Shown one piece after another: positions 24,533 through 33,241 of a stretch of 64,000 nucleotides of DNA (the first letter of the stretch is position 1; every line of letters begins with the position of its first letter). A program made the translations under genes and the position numbers. This DNA comes from Synechococcus sp. ROS8604 (lineage in GTDB: Bacteria > Cyanobacteriota > Cyanobacteriia > PCC-6307 > Cyanobiaceae), in the NCBI RefSeq assembly GCF_014279655.1, contig NZ_CP047946.1, positions 1,302,001-1,366,000 on the forward strand, written 5' to 3'. The notes beneath the pieces were generated by a model that worked only from the letters and a program-made list of their open reading frames with translations, was not told the origin of the DNA and made no database searches.

Positions 24533-25322
24533 AAGACTCAACAAGCGCCACGCTGAAACTGTCTTCTGTAGCTTTCAGCAGGCAGCAATTGACCGCTTTT
24601 TTATTGCTATAAACCTCATTCTAAATCCAGGCACGTACATTCTTGGTGCTTAGATTGTTGTTGGTGGCATCGTTCTGTTTCAACGGCTGGACACCAAAAT
24701 GGAGGAAGGAAGTGTGGTGCTGATCTGATATCAGCTGCCAGTCAAGCAACAACAGCAGTATTCGCAGGACACGTCTCTATACTGTTATTTGAAACTATAG
24801 AAGTAATTAGAGTTATCTGGTAATTTGTTGGTAAGTATGGGTGGCTGGTTGTAATTATTTGTATTCTCGTCTGGAATGTTTCCCAGTCACTTGATGACCG
24901 AGATGACACCAATCGCATTCAGAATCAGTTAAATAGAAAAGCAGAAGAGCTTTATCAGCGTGATCAGGAGCAAAGACGTCTTAATTGAGGAGAATATGGC
25001 AATATAAAAGGTCGGCTTAACGTAGCCAATGATGCTGAATGCTTAATCCACATGTATTCGATAACATAAAAGATTGCCTTTGGCTTTCCTCGAGCACAAC
25101 TCTCCTCTTTGGGATATCTACTTTAATGTCGAACCGATGCCTCGCCATGAGCGGAAATTTTTATTGCAGCAGAGAGCTTTAAGCAGTTGCTTTCCTGCTT
25201 TGCCTCAAACCAAAATGATCTGTTGCTTGAAAGATGGGTTCTGTTTAGGCAACGATCGGCAACGAAGGATGCAAACTCCTTTAGTGCCCAGGGCGTTGAA
25301 GCCAGTCATTTAGCAAGAACGT
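24533..25322 (+). other. Gene-poor, degraded right part of the island
   Basis: No intact gene. Fragments that read like protein are 24824-24988 (a helix YGWLVVIICILVW, then a charged tail RNRKAEEL/YQRDQEQRRLN type, with no start codon) and a stretch near 24630-24728 (NLILNPGTYILGA, in-frame stop, IVVGGIVLFQRLD). Both look like small membrane proteins that have lost their starts or gained stops. The region is AT-rich. A frame at 25074-25313 runs through a terminator-like relic and is not convincing. Confidence 0.5.
25139..25166 (+). terminator. Decayed copy of the island terminator
   Basis: GCCTCGCCATGAGCGG followed by AAATTTTTATTG matches the 28-bp terminator at 21584 and 24505 except for a handful of substitutions that break several stem pairs. 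It marks the end of a former unit of the same type. Confidence 0.55.
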
Positions 25323-26540
25323 TTAAAACAGCACTGGAGGTTGAGATGTCTTCGTGTTTGGGTCTCGATCGTTTGTCTCCTCCTCAATCGTGACCTGGGA
25401 ACGCACTTTGTTTCCCGGTGCCGTGAACGTAAACGACCCCTCATCCCCCACGGATCCGCTCAATGTCTCTGCTTCGGTGATTTGATTGTTGCTTTCACGC
25501 TCTACGCGAACCCCACCCGTTGCCAACACTTCGTCGGTTTCCCAATTCCAACGGCATTGGCGCGCTTGCAACTGTTCTCCTGGTTGTTGGATGCGACAGC
25601 CTTCGGGAATGACCACGGACGACTGATTGAGTTCAGCAAGGAAACTCTCACCATTGATCTGGGTTTGATTAATCAAACCCTCAAATGGATCGTTGCTACT
25701 CAGGGTTTGTTTACGGAAATTCCAGTTGGTGTCTTTGGCGCGTAAGAGGCCTTTGTTTTTCGGCATGGTCACGATCACAGGGGATTTCACTGTGATCAGG
25801 CCCTTTTGCGTATTGCCTATTAATTCCCGCCCTTCCAGTTGCTCTAGAACAACGCCTTCCTGATCTCGGCGTTGACCCAGAACTGGTCCATTGGCCTTAA
25901 GTGAACCGTCCTCGAGGTTCCAGGTGGCCTGGCCTGTGCGAACTGCCGTATCTGGTTTGAAAGTGAGGGCCAGCTTGTCTTGCCAGCGATCGAGTTGGAC
26001 GGGGCCGCTGAGTGTGAGGCTATTGGTATCTTGCTGAAGGATGGCAAGGGTTGCGGTGATTCTTGAACGATCATCAAATGCCCTTGGCTGTTGTTCCATG
26101 ATCAGGCGAGAAAGTTCTGGTTCCCAACGCAACCTTTCGCCTTTGATTAAAATCTTTTGCCCATTTATTTGTTGAAGTTGAACATCTCCTTCAAGCATGA
26201 TTTGTTCGCCGTCGTTGATGACTACGGCGAAATCAGCCTTGATTTCGAAGGATGGTTTGTTTTTGTTGTAGAGAACACCAACCGGTCGCTTAGCTCTCAC
26301 CAATCTTCGAGTGAGTTCATAGCGCGCCTCAGGACTTGAGAGTTTCCAGTCGATATCTCCGCTTGATTTTTTCTGTTCGAGCTCTAATTTGCGAAAGACA
26401 AATGGCAGCGGTGCATCCGTTTTTGAACGGTTCTCTGTTGAGGAGGCGCAGCCCAGCACGAGAACGCTGAGAATCACTGGTGTGATCCAGGTGCTGCTTT
26501 TCAGCAATCTGAAGTGGTTGAATCGCTCGGCAAAGGTCAC
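25323..26540 (-). CDS. LptC-like lipopolysaccharide export lipoprotein
   Basis: The 405-residue protein has a lipoprotein signal (helix ITPVILSVLVLGCASS with lipobox cysteine near residue 31). The remainder is a repeated beta-strand fold with LptC/OstA-like segments such as LEGDVQLQQINGQKILIKGERLRW and MLEGDVQL. E. coli LptC is about half this length; cyanobacterial members are commonly duplicated or extended. It should sit in the inner membrane facing the periplasm and pass lipopolysaccharide from LptBFG toward LptA/LptD. It overlaps metG by 4 bp and is probably translationally coupled to it. Assignment rests on fold-like pattern and lipobox. Confidence 0.72.
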   Translation of the reverse strand: MTFAERFNHFRLLKSSTWITPVILSVLVLGCASSTENRSKTDAPLPFVFRKLELEQKKSSGDIDWKLSSPEARYELTRRLVRAKRPVGVLYNKNKPSFEIKADFAVVINDGEQIMLEGDVQLQQINGQKILIKGERLRWEPELSRLIMEQQPRAFDDRSRITATLAILQQDTNSLTLSGPVQLDRWQDKLALTFKPDTAVRTGQATWNLEDGSLKANGPVLGQRRDQEGVVLEQLEGRELIGNTQKGLITVKSPVIVTMPKNKGLLRAKDTNWNFRKQTLSSNDPFEGLINQTQINGESFLAELNQSSVVIPEGCRIQQPGEQLQARQCRWNWETDEVLATGGVRVERESNNQITEAETLSGSVGDEGSFTFTAPGNKVRSQVTIEEETNDRDPNTKTSQPPVLF

Positions 26541-28081
26541 AGTGCTTCTTCAAGTTCCAATCGTTGCATCACCGGTTGTGGCTGGGGGAGCGGGTGGCCC
26601 GATTCCAAGCCTCCCCACTGCAGCTGTCCCGTCCAGTCGGTGGCTGATGAGCTTTGATTGAGCTGGGTCAGAATCCGCTCACTCAAATCGGGAACCAGTG
26701 GTTGCAACAGCCATCCCACTAGTCGAGCGCTTTCTAAAACCCCGTATATGTCGATGGCGACTTGCGCGTCTTGACCACCCTTCTTCATCTTGCTCCAAGG
26801 TGCTTGATCATTGAGATATCCGTTCGCTTGAATGGCGAGCTGAAGGATGGCCTCAGCCGCGTTTTGAAATGCCATGGAGGGCATGGCTGCCCGGACAGAA
26901 GCAATCGCTGTTTCGGCAGCCTGGCGTAACGCATGATGATCGCTGTCTTCTCCGTCAACGATCGGAGTGCACTCGTTAAACCATTTGCGAGACATCGAAG
27001 ATGTTCGGTTCAGCAAATTCCCAATGGTGTTAGCAAGGTCATTATTAACGAGGTCAACAAACCGCTGTTGCTGGAAATCCCCATCGTCTCCAAATTGAAT
27101 ATCACGTAAGAGATACCAGCGAACGGCATCAGTGCCACAGCGACTCAGGAGCACGTCTGGGTCAAGAACGTTTCCAATCGATTTGCCCATTTTTTGCCCT
27201 TCTCTGGTTAAAAAACCATGACCAAAAACCTTTTTGGGCAAAGGTAAGCCTGCAGACATCAACATGGCCGGCCAGTACACAGCATGGAAGCGCAAAATGT
27301 CTTTGCCAATCACATGCTGATCCGCTGGCCAGCCAACAGCGTTTAGGCGCTCTAGGTCAATGCTTCCACCGTCATCTAAGAGAGCCGTGAGGTAGCCGAG
27401 TAAGGCATCAAACCACACATAAAAGGTATGGCCTTGATGCCCCGGTACGGGTAATCCCCAGTCCACATTCACCCTTGAAATGGAAAAGTCGCGTAACCCT
27501 CCAGCCACAAAATTTTGAATCTCTTTGCGTCGACTCGCTGGTGCAATGAAATCAGGCTGACTGAGCAGGGCTTCAATCTTTTCTTGGAAATGGGATAAAC
27601 AAAAGAAGAGGTTCTCTTCATCTCTCCACTCCAATGGCTTCTGGTGGATGGAACAAGCCGGGTTGGTCGCTTCGGCAGGATCATCTTTGAACTCCTCGCA
27701 GCCAACGCAATACCAACCGGTTTGCCGTCCACTGCGAATATCTCCAGCTGCTTCACAGCGTTGAAAAAATTGTTGGACCAGCGGCAAGTGGCGAGTGGAT
27801 GTGGTTCGAACAAATCGATCGTGGCTGATATCCCATTCTTTCCAGGCCTTTTCGTAGCTGGCTGTGACCCGATTGCAGTGATCGATGGGACTGATTCCTT
27901 GAGCAGCGGCTGTGCGTTGGATTTTTTGACCGTGTTCATCAACGCCAGTCACAAACACCACGTCGTGTCCTTCCAGTCTCTGAAAGCGAGCCAGTGCATC
28001 ACAGGCAATGGTGGTGTAAGTGCTTCCTAAATGTGGTTTGTCGTTGACGTAGTAAAGAGGGGTTGTAAGGGTATAAATCAT
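26537..28081 (-). CDS. metG: Methionyl-tRNA synthetase
   Basis: The 514-residue protein begins IYTLTTPLYYVNDKPHLGS, containing the HIGH-class motif as HLGS, and has the KMSKS loop as KMGKSIGNVLDP. A zinc-knuckle region is visible (WYCVGCEEFKDD, NPACSIH) and the anticodon-binding helical domain follows. It lacks the C-terminal EMAP-like dimerisation domain of the long E. coli form, which is normal for cyanobacteria. It charges tRNA-Met, including the tRNA gene at 15588. Divergent from the TerB/Mo-nitro_C gene, with 60 bp between starts. Confidence 0.96.
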   Translation of the reverse strand: MIYTLTTPLYYVNDKPHLGSTYTTIACDALARFQRLEGHDVVFVTGVDEHGQKIQRTAAAQGISPIDHCNRVTASYEKAWKEWDISHDRFVRTTSTRHLPLVQQFFQRCEAAGDIRSGRQTGWYCVGCEEFKDDPAEATNPACSIHQKPLEWRDEENLFFCLSHFQEKIEALLSQPDFIAPASRRKEIQNFVAGGLRDFSISRVNVDWGLPVPGHQGHTFYVWFDALLGYLTALLDDGGSIDLERLNAVGWPADQHVIGKDILRFHAVYWPAMLMSAGLPLPKKVFGHGFLTREGQKMGKSIGNVLDPDVLLSRCGTDAVRWYLLRDIQFGDDGDFQQQRFVDLVNNDLANTIGNLLNRTSSMSRKWFNECTPIVDGEDSDHHALRQAAETAIASVRAAMPSMAFQNAAEAILQLAIQANGYLNDQAPWSKMKKGGQDAQVAIDIYGVLESARLVGWLLQPLVPDLSERILTQLNQSSSATDWTGQLQWGGLESGHPLPQPQPVMQRLELEEAL

Positions 28082-28141
28082 GGTCCTCTCGGGGTGTTCC
28101 CCTTCCGGCCTTGGATCCTAACGACCCCCCTTCGCTTCGTC

Positions 28142-28792
28142 ATGCCACTTCTCAACGTTGCGTCTGTCGATGAGGCCAGGTCAACTTGGCTGGCAGCGTT
28201 GCATCAGCTGGCCCTTGTTGATGGAGACTTCGATCCTGAGGAACAGCGGCAGCTGGCTGAGCAACTCAATGACGACTGTCCTCTCCAAGACTTTGATTGG
28301 AAGCATTGGCGAGCTCCTGATCTTGATGACATCAACCGTCTGTTCGCTTCGGACCCCAATCGTGCGGAGCAATTCCTGAGGTCAGCGGTCGTGGTTGCTT
28401 TAGCGGATGGTCATCTCAGCCACTTTGAACTTGATTTACTCCAAACCTGGGCCTCAGCGCTTGGCCTCAATAGTGAACTGATTAACAGCTTGGTTCCATC
28501 CTCTTCACGGGAGCCCCAGCCTTGGAAACCCTTGGATCCCCTGAAGCAATGGCTCGATGATTTGGATCCTCGTGACGAGAGGATTTCGTCCTTCATCGTT
28601 CAGCTGATTCCTTCTCAGTGCCCTTTTGAGCGAGACATTATTTTGTTTGGCCGCAAGCTGGTTCATGTTCCAGCGATGTGCAAAATCAATCCCTTGTACG
28701 AGCAGCTGATAGTGCTGCGTTTTCGTTGTCTTGGCCACCTTTCCATGGATGAACAACTGCGGATCAGCTGTCGCGAATCGGCTCAGGTATGA
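28142..28792 (+). CDS. TerB-like plus Mo-nitro_C (nitrogenase-associated) domain protein
   Basis: From the ATG at 28142 the protein is 216 residues; the frame is open upstream to 28031, but that part overlaps metG. The N-terminal half is helical and TerB-like (LHQLALVDGDFDPEEQRQLAEQL and ALADGHLSHFELDLLQTW, each with a D-G motif). The C-terminal part has CPFERDIILFGRKLVHVPAM and CKINPLYEQLIVLRFRCL, the signature of the so-called Mo-dependent nitrogenase C-terminal family. Despite that name, the domain is widespread in non-diazotrophic cyanobacteria and its function is unknown. No nitrogenase genes are present here. Its stop overlaps the next gene by 4 bp. Confidence 0.78.
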   Translation: MPLLNVASVDEARSTWLAALHQLALVDGDFDPEEQRQLAEQLNDDCPLQDFDWKHWRAPDLDDINRLFASDPNRAEQFLRSAVVVALADGHLSHFELDLLQTWASALGLNSELINSLVPSSSREPQPWKPLDPLKQWLDDLDPRDERISSFIVQLIPSQCPFERDIILFGRKLVHVPAMCKINPLYEQLIVLRFRCLGHLSMDEQLRISCRESAQV

Positions 28793-30612
28793 CCACGCAA
28801 ACTTGCCGTAGCCCAGTGGTGGTCTGGGGTGGTGGCACGGGCGGTGTTGCCGCCGCACTTCAGGCTGCTCGATCCGGTGCCGAGACACTTCTGCTCACCC
28901 CAGGGCGTTGGCTCGGAGGGATGGTCAGTACAGCGGGAGTGTGTTGTCCTGATGGCAATGAACTCGCCCCTTGGCAGACCGGCTTGTGGGGTGCCTTCCT
29001 CAGGGCTCTCTATCAAACCGAGCCAGAAGGCCTCGATCAGAACTGGGTGAGTTGTTTTGGTTATCGGCCAACGACAGCTGAACGGATTCTTCAAAATTGG
29101 GTGCAGGAACTCCCGAATCTTCAGTGGTGGGCTAATTGTCAGCTGCTGGATGTGGAACGTTCAGGACCAGCGGTGCAAGCAGTACTGATCGAACGCGCTG
29201 GAGGTGTTCATCGCATTGGTTGCGATGTGGTGATCGATGGCAGTGATCGCGGAGAGTTACTGCCCTTGGTGCAGGCACCCTTTCGTTTGGGTTGGGAGGC
29301 TCAGGAGCTGTGGGGAGAACCGAGCGCGCCTCAAGCGCATCGTCTTAAAACGGAAGCCTTTTTTCGAGAGCAGCCAGTGCAGTCACCCACATGGGTGGTG
29401 ATGGGTCAGTTGCACAGCGATCACCATTTCGCTGATCCTGCTTCAGGGCGGGGGCTCGATGCTCCCCCGGTGTTGTCGGAGCCGTTTGAACAGGCCTGCG
29501 CAGCCTTTGGTGTGAATCGCACCATCAGTTACGGGCGCTTGCCTGGGGGATTGGTGATGCTGAACTGGCCCTTGCATGGCAACGACTGGCATCGAGGATT
29601 AGATCGAGCCTTCGACCCCAATCCCAAGGTCCAGCAGGAGCTGATGGCTGAAATGCAAGCCCACAGCCTGCATTTTGCCGATGAACTTCAGCGGTGTAGT
29701 GCCGGTGGGTTAACGCGGGGCAAGGCGTTCCCCCACGAGTCTGGAAGTCCTGCTCCCTGGTTGGCGGCCATGCCCTATTGGCGTGAGGGGCGCCGGATGA
29801 TTGGTCTCAAGACGGTGATCGAACGGGAGATCTTGCCTCAGACGACCGGGCAATCGATCGCTGCGCTTCCATTCAATGACGCTGGTGCGTTGGACTCGAT
29901 TGCTGTTGGCAATTACGCCAACGACCATCACTATCCCGGTCCTGATTGGCCGCTTGCCCCCAAAAGCTGTCGCTGGGGTGGCCGTTGGTCCGGGACTCCC
30001 TTTTGCATTCCCTATCAAGCACTAGTCAGTGCTGACCTGGAGAACTTGTTGAGCGCTGACAAGGCCTTCAGTACCAGCCATATGGCCAACGGGGCTACAA
30101 GGCTTCAACCGCTTATTTTCAATGTGGGGCAGGCTGCTGGAGCAGCTGCGGCCTTGTCGATTCGGCTCCAGCGTCCACTCGCTGCTCTGCCCGTTCGCCT
30201 CCTTCAAGAGCTCCTGATCGAGGAGCCCACAGCTCCCTCTGGAATCGTTCCGCTTTGGGACACTCCTTGGCATCATCCAGATTGGCAACACAGACAGCGC
30301 GCATGTCTAGATCACCCAGAGCTCCTCGGCGGCGATGGGTCTTGGCTCGGTTCTGATGCGCAGTCTGGGATGGCACCTCCTCCCCAGCCTCAACAGGATG
30401 TTTGGTCAGGAACGCTGCTGCCTGATGGCCAAGGTGGATACGAATTGGAACTTGTGAGCGGCCTGCGTTGGCCCTTGATCACCCTCGAGCCTGACTTGAG
30501 CAGTTGGCTGGCGCATCAGGAACGCCCGAAGGCCGTTGAGTTGCTCGCGGTGGCCAACCCCTGGGGGCCCTGGTTACGGGGCATCAGCCTGCAGGGCTCC
30601 AGGGGAATTTAG
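28789..30612 (+). CDS. FAD-dependent oxidoreductase
   Basis: The 607-residue protein opens with PVVVWGGGTGGVAAALQAARSG, a variant of the FAD-binding GxGxxG motif, and has LGGMVSTAG and a VIDGSDRGELLPL segment typical of the FAD_oxidored family (PF12831), which contains many poorly characterised enzymes. A second nucleotide-binding region appears near FSTSHMANGATRLQP and NVGQAAGAAAAL. No signal peptide is evident. The substrate is unknown. It overlaps the preceding TerB/Mo-nitro_C gene by 4 bp and converges with the RNase II gene with a 4-bp overlap. Confidence 0.8.
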   Translation: MTTQTCRSPVVVWGGGTGGVAAALQAARSGAETLLLTPGRWLGGMVSTAGVCCPDGNELAPWQTGLWGAFLRALYQTEPEGLDQNWVSCFGYRPTTAERILQNWVQELPNLQWWANCQLLDVERSGPAVQAVLIERAGGVHRIGCDVVIDGSDRGELLPLVQAPFRLGWEAQELWGEPSAPQAHRLKTEAFFREQPVQSPTWVVMGQLHSDHHFADPASGRGLDAPPVLSEPFEQACAAFGVNRTISYGRLPGGLVMLNWPLHGNDWHRGLDRAFDPNPKVQQELMAEMQAHSLHFADELQRCSAGGLTRGKAFPHESGSPAPWLAAMPYWREGRRMIGLKTVIEREILPQTTGQSIAALPFNDAGALDSIAVGNYANDHHYPGPDWPLAPKSCRWGGRWSGTPFCIPYQALVSADLENLLSADKAFSTSHMANGATRLQPLIFNVGQAAGAAAALSIRLQRPLAALPVRLLQELLIEEPTAPSGIVPLWDTPWHHPDWQHRQRACLDHPELLGGDGSWLGSDAQSGMAPPPQPQQDVWSGTLLPDGQGGYELELVSGLRWPLITLEPDLSSWLAHQERPKAVELLAVANPWGPWLRGISLQGSRGI

Positions 30613-32699
30613 TGAGCAGAAGCCACCAGCCTGAGTTGATCACGAGCTGAGTCAACATGCTGCACATTGACGAGCAGGCCCTCACCTGGTTCTGAATCTC
30701 TTGGGCATTCAGCCGCCACATCCATGGCTAGATCGTCAATGCGCACCAGTCCAAGCTGATCCTGAGGACGCAACCAGCGCAAGAACTGAGCAGCCCACTG
30801 CTCTTTGTGATGGAGTTCAAACCACACCTGTTGCCAGTGGCGTTGGTCTTCCCTCGAAATTCCAATGCCTTCACGCACCGCTGCATCAAAGTCGGTGATG
30901 AGCAGTTGCATGGCATCGCGATCCAGGGCTTCCTCGCCATTGAGTTGGGCTTGGAATTGCCGCTGCACAACAAGATCGCCATAGCGGCGAATGGGGGATG
31001 TGGCTTGGGCATAGGAGGCAAGTCCCAAGCTGAAGTGGGCTGCGGGTTGGGTCCCCATGATTCCGCGACTGAGACAGCGCTTGATGGCGGCGAATCGAAC
31101 GGCTCCATCTGGCAGTGCCTCCAATTCGGAGCTGGGGGGGAGGTCAGCAGTCAGTTGGCTGCGGAATGGCAAAGCCAGGTCCTGCACTTCCGCAATTCGG
31201 GCTACCACTGCACCAGCCAAAATCATCGCTTCAGCAACCATCTGCCTGGATCTCCCAGGTTCACTGACCTCGAGAGACGGCTGACCATCTCGACAACGAA
31301 TCCTGCCTTCTGGCAGATCCATGAGAAGGGCCCCATTGCGAACTCGGCAGTCCCGCCTGCGGCTGAGAAGCGCATCCAATTCTGCTAAGTCGGTGTCTTC
31401 TGGTGGCGCTAATTCGATCAACTCATCGGCGTCTTCGTAGCTGAGTCGATAGGTGGGTTGCACCCAGCTGCGTTGGATTCCGTGATCTCCGAGCTCACCG
31501 TCGCTGGTGAGTTCAGCCCAAATGCTCCAGGCAGCCGTTCGCGTCCGTGCTCGCAAACTGAAAGGCCCCGTCGACAAGCAATCTGGAAACATCGGCAGAT
31601 TGCCTTTCGCTAAATAGAGGCTGCTACCGCGCCGCCTGGCTTCGAGGTCGAGAGCTGAGTCTTGATCGATCAGTCGCCCCGGGTCTGCGATGTGAATCCA
31701 GAGTCGTTGCGTGCCATCCTCGCGACGCTCCAGCGCGATCCCGTCATCAATATCTCGCGTGTCTTCATCGTCGATCGTGACGCAGCGCTGATCGCAAAGA
31801 TCGATGCGCTCGGAGTCACCGGGGCGTTCGCTTGTATTGAGCTCCACCAAGCGCTCAGCTTCCTCGAGCAGAGCCGGGCTGAATCCTGATGACCAGGTTG
31901 TGCCAGCCATCGATGCCAGTTGATGGGGGTCCCAAAGGCCGAGGTCCACCAAGAGAAGGCGAAGATCTGCCCGGTCTTGATCAAGACGCAGACCCACCAG
32001 ACTTTGCTGAACGACCCGGTCAAGTTGGGCGAATTCGAGGGACCCTGAAACCACCTCCTTGAGTTGTTCCAACCTGTCGCTAAGCGCTGGTGGAAGGCTT
32101 TGCAAATCAAGTTGTTGTCGAGCGCTGAGTAGCTTTTTCCAACGCTGCTCTATCTGTTGTTCAAGAGCTTTGAGCCGTTGTTGTCGTCGTAGCGGTTTGA
32201 GTTCGCCAGCTGAGCGAGCCTTGATCTGATCCTGTTTGTAACGGAACCAAAGCTGGGGCCCCATCAAGGCCAACCAACACAGTGCTAATTGGCTCGGGTT
32301 GGTACCTCCACAGACGAGATCACTAAAAAAGTCGATCTCGACTGTCTCGTCTGATTCCAGGAGCAAGAGCCAAGCTGCGCCCCAACTGCGACGATCGAGA
32401 CAAGAGGGGTGGACGTTCTCGGCTTTGAGATGCCAAGGAGATGCCCCCAGCCCATCCGGGAGATCGGCTCCGGAAGGCAGGGGGCAGAGAAGATTGAGTT
32501 GTCGCTGGGGTAAGACAACGGATTTGCGATCAAATCCAAGCTTCAAGCGCGCTTTGCTGCCTTGAAGAGATTCGACGACAGCCAGTTGATTCCCCTTCGA
32601 CTCTTGAACGCCGACAAGATCTCCTGGTTGGAGAGCGGACGAAGCCAGTGGATCAGCCTTCTGGGTTAACGAAGGGAAGCAACGCCACAATGCGAGCAC
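30609..32699 (-). CDS. RNase II/RNB-domain exoribonuclease
   Basis: The 696-residue protein contains the catalytic aspartate cluster [19 protein letters not shown], followed by [29 protein letters not shown] and [15 protein letters not shown]. All are hallmarks of an active RNB-family 3'-5' exoribonuclease. It lies directly after rpmG and rpsR; the ATG at 32699 overlaps rpsR by 47 bp, which is long, so the actual start could be later although few start codons are available. It may take part in mRNA decay or RNA maturation. Compare with the paralogue at 1-1920, which lacks this aspartate cluster. Confidence 0.92.
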
Positions 32700-32874
32700 G
32701 CTTTACAGCATTGGTCAGGTCGCGCTGCTGCTTGGCAGTCAACCCAGTCAAACGACGAGGAAGGATTTTTCCGCGTTCGGTGATGAATTTCTTGAGCAGA
32801 TCCACATCTTTGTAATCAATGGGATCTCCAGGTTTGATCGGAGAAAGACGCTTCTTAAAGAAGGAACTAGACAT
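32653..32874 (-). CDS. rpsR: Ribosomal protein bS18
   Basis: The 73-residue protein has the S18 core: [20 protein letters not shown] followed by [19 protein letters not shown] and ALLPFV. It binds S6 in the small-subunit platform. It lies 38 bp after rpmG and overlaps the RNase gene downstream, an arrangement common in picocyanobacteria. Confidence 0.97.
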
Positions 32875-32912
32875 AACTCAGGAAAGCTGTTGAACGATGG
32901 ACACCTGCAAAA

Positions 32913-33113
32913 TCACTTGATTTCCTTGTGGAGAGTCATTTTGTTGAGCTGGGGACAGAATTTCATGATCTCCAGCCGCTCAGTGGTGTTCCGTCTGTTC
33001 TTCTCCGTCGTGTATCTAGACACGCCGGGAGAACGCTTTTCGGAGGCGGAGGCGGACCGGCATTCAGTGCACTCGAGAGTGATCACGATCCGGACGCCCT
33101 TGTTTTTAGCCAT
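32913..33113 (-). CDS. rpmG: Ribosomal protein bL33
   Basis: I start this gene at the ATG at 33113 (66 residues, [20 protein letters not shown]); the frame is open to 33182, but the extra residues are not conserved. The N-terminal CTEC is present, and the second cysteine pair of zinc-binding L33 has become a single cysteine in MKFCPQLNK. It is a large-subunit ribosomal protein, first of the rpmG-rpsR-RNase group. Confidence 0.95.
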   Translation of the reverse strand: MAKNKGVRIVITLECTECRSASASEKRSPGVSRYTTEKNRRNTTERLEIMKFCPQLNKMTLHKEIK

Positions 33114-33241
33114 AAAGGACGTTGCGCCGCAGAAGCGAAGCGTAGTAACAAACAACGACTCTACATCTTCAGCTGACAGCACAAACAGTTTTGATGATTG
33201 CGCGGAGCTTCGTAGGATCGATATCCGATTGAATCGTTGAC

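Noticed and set aside
25074..25313. 79-codon plus-strand frame at the right end of the island
   Set aside because: It passes through the decayed terminator copy and has no protein-like pattern.
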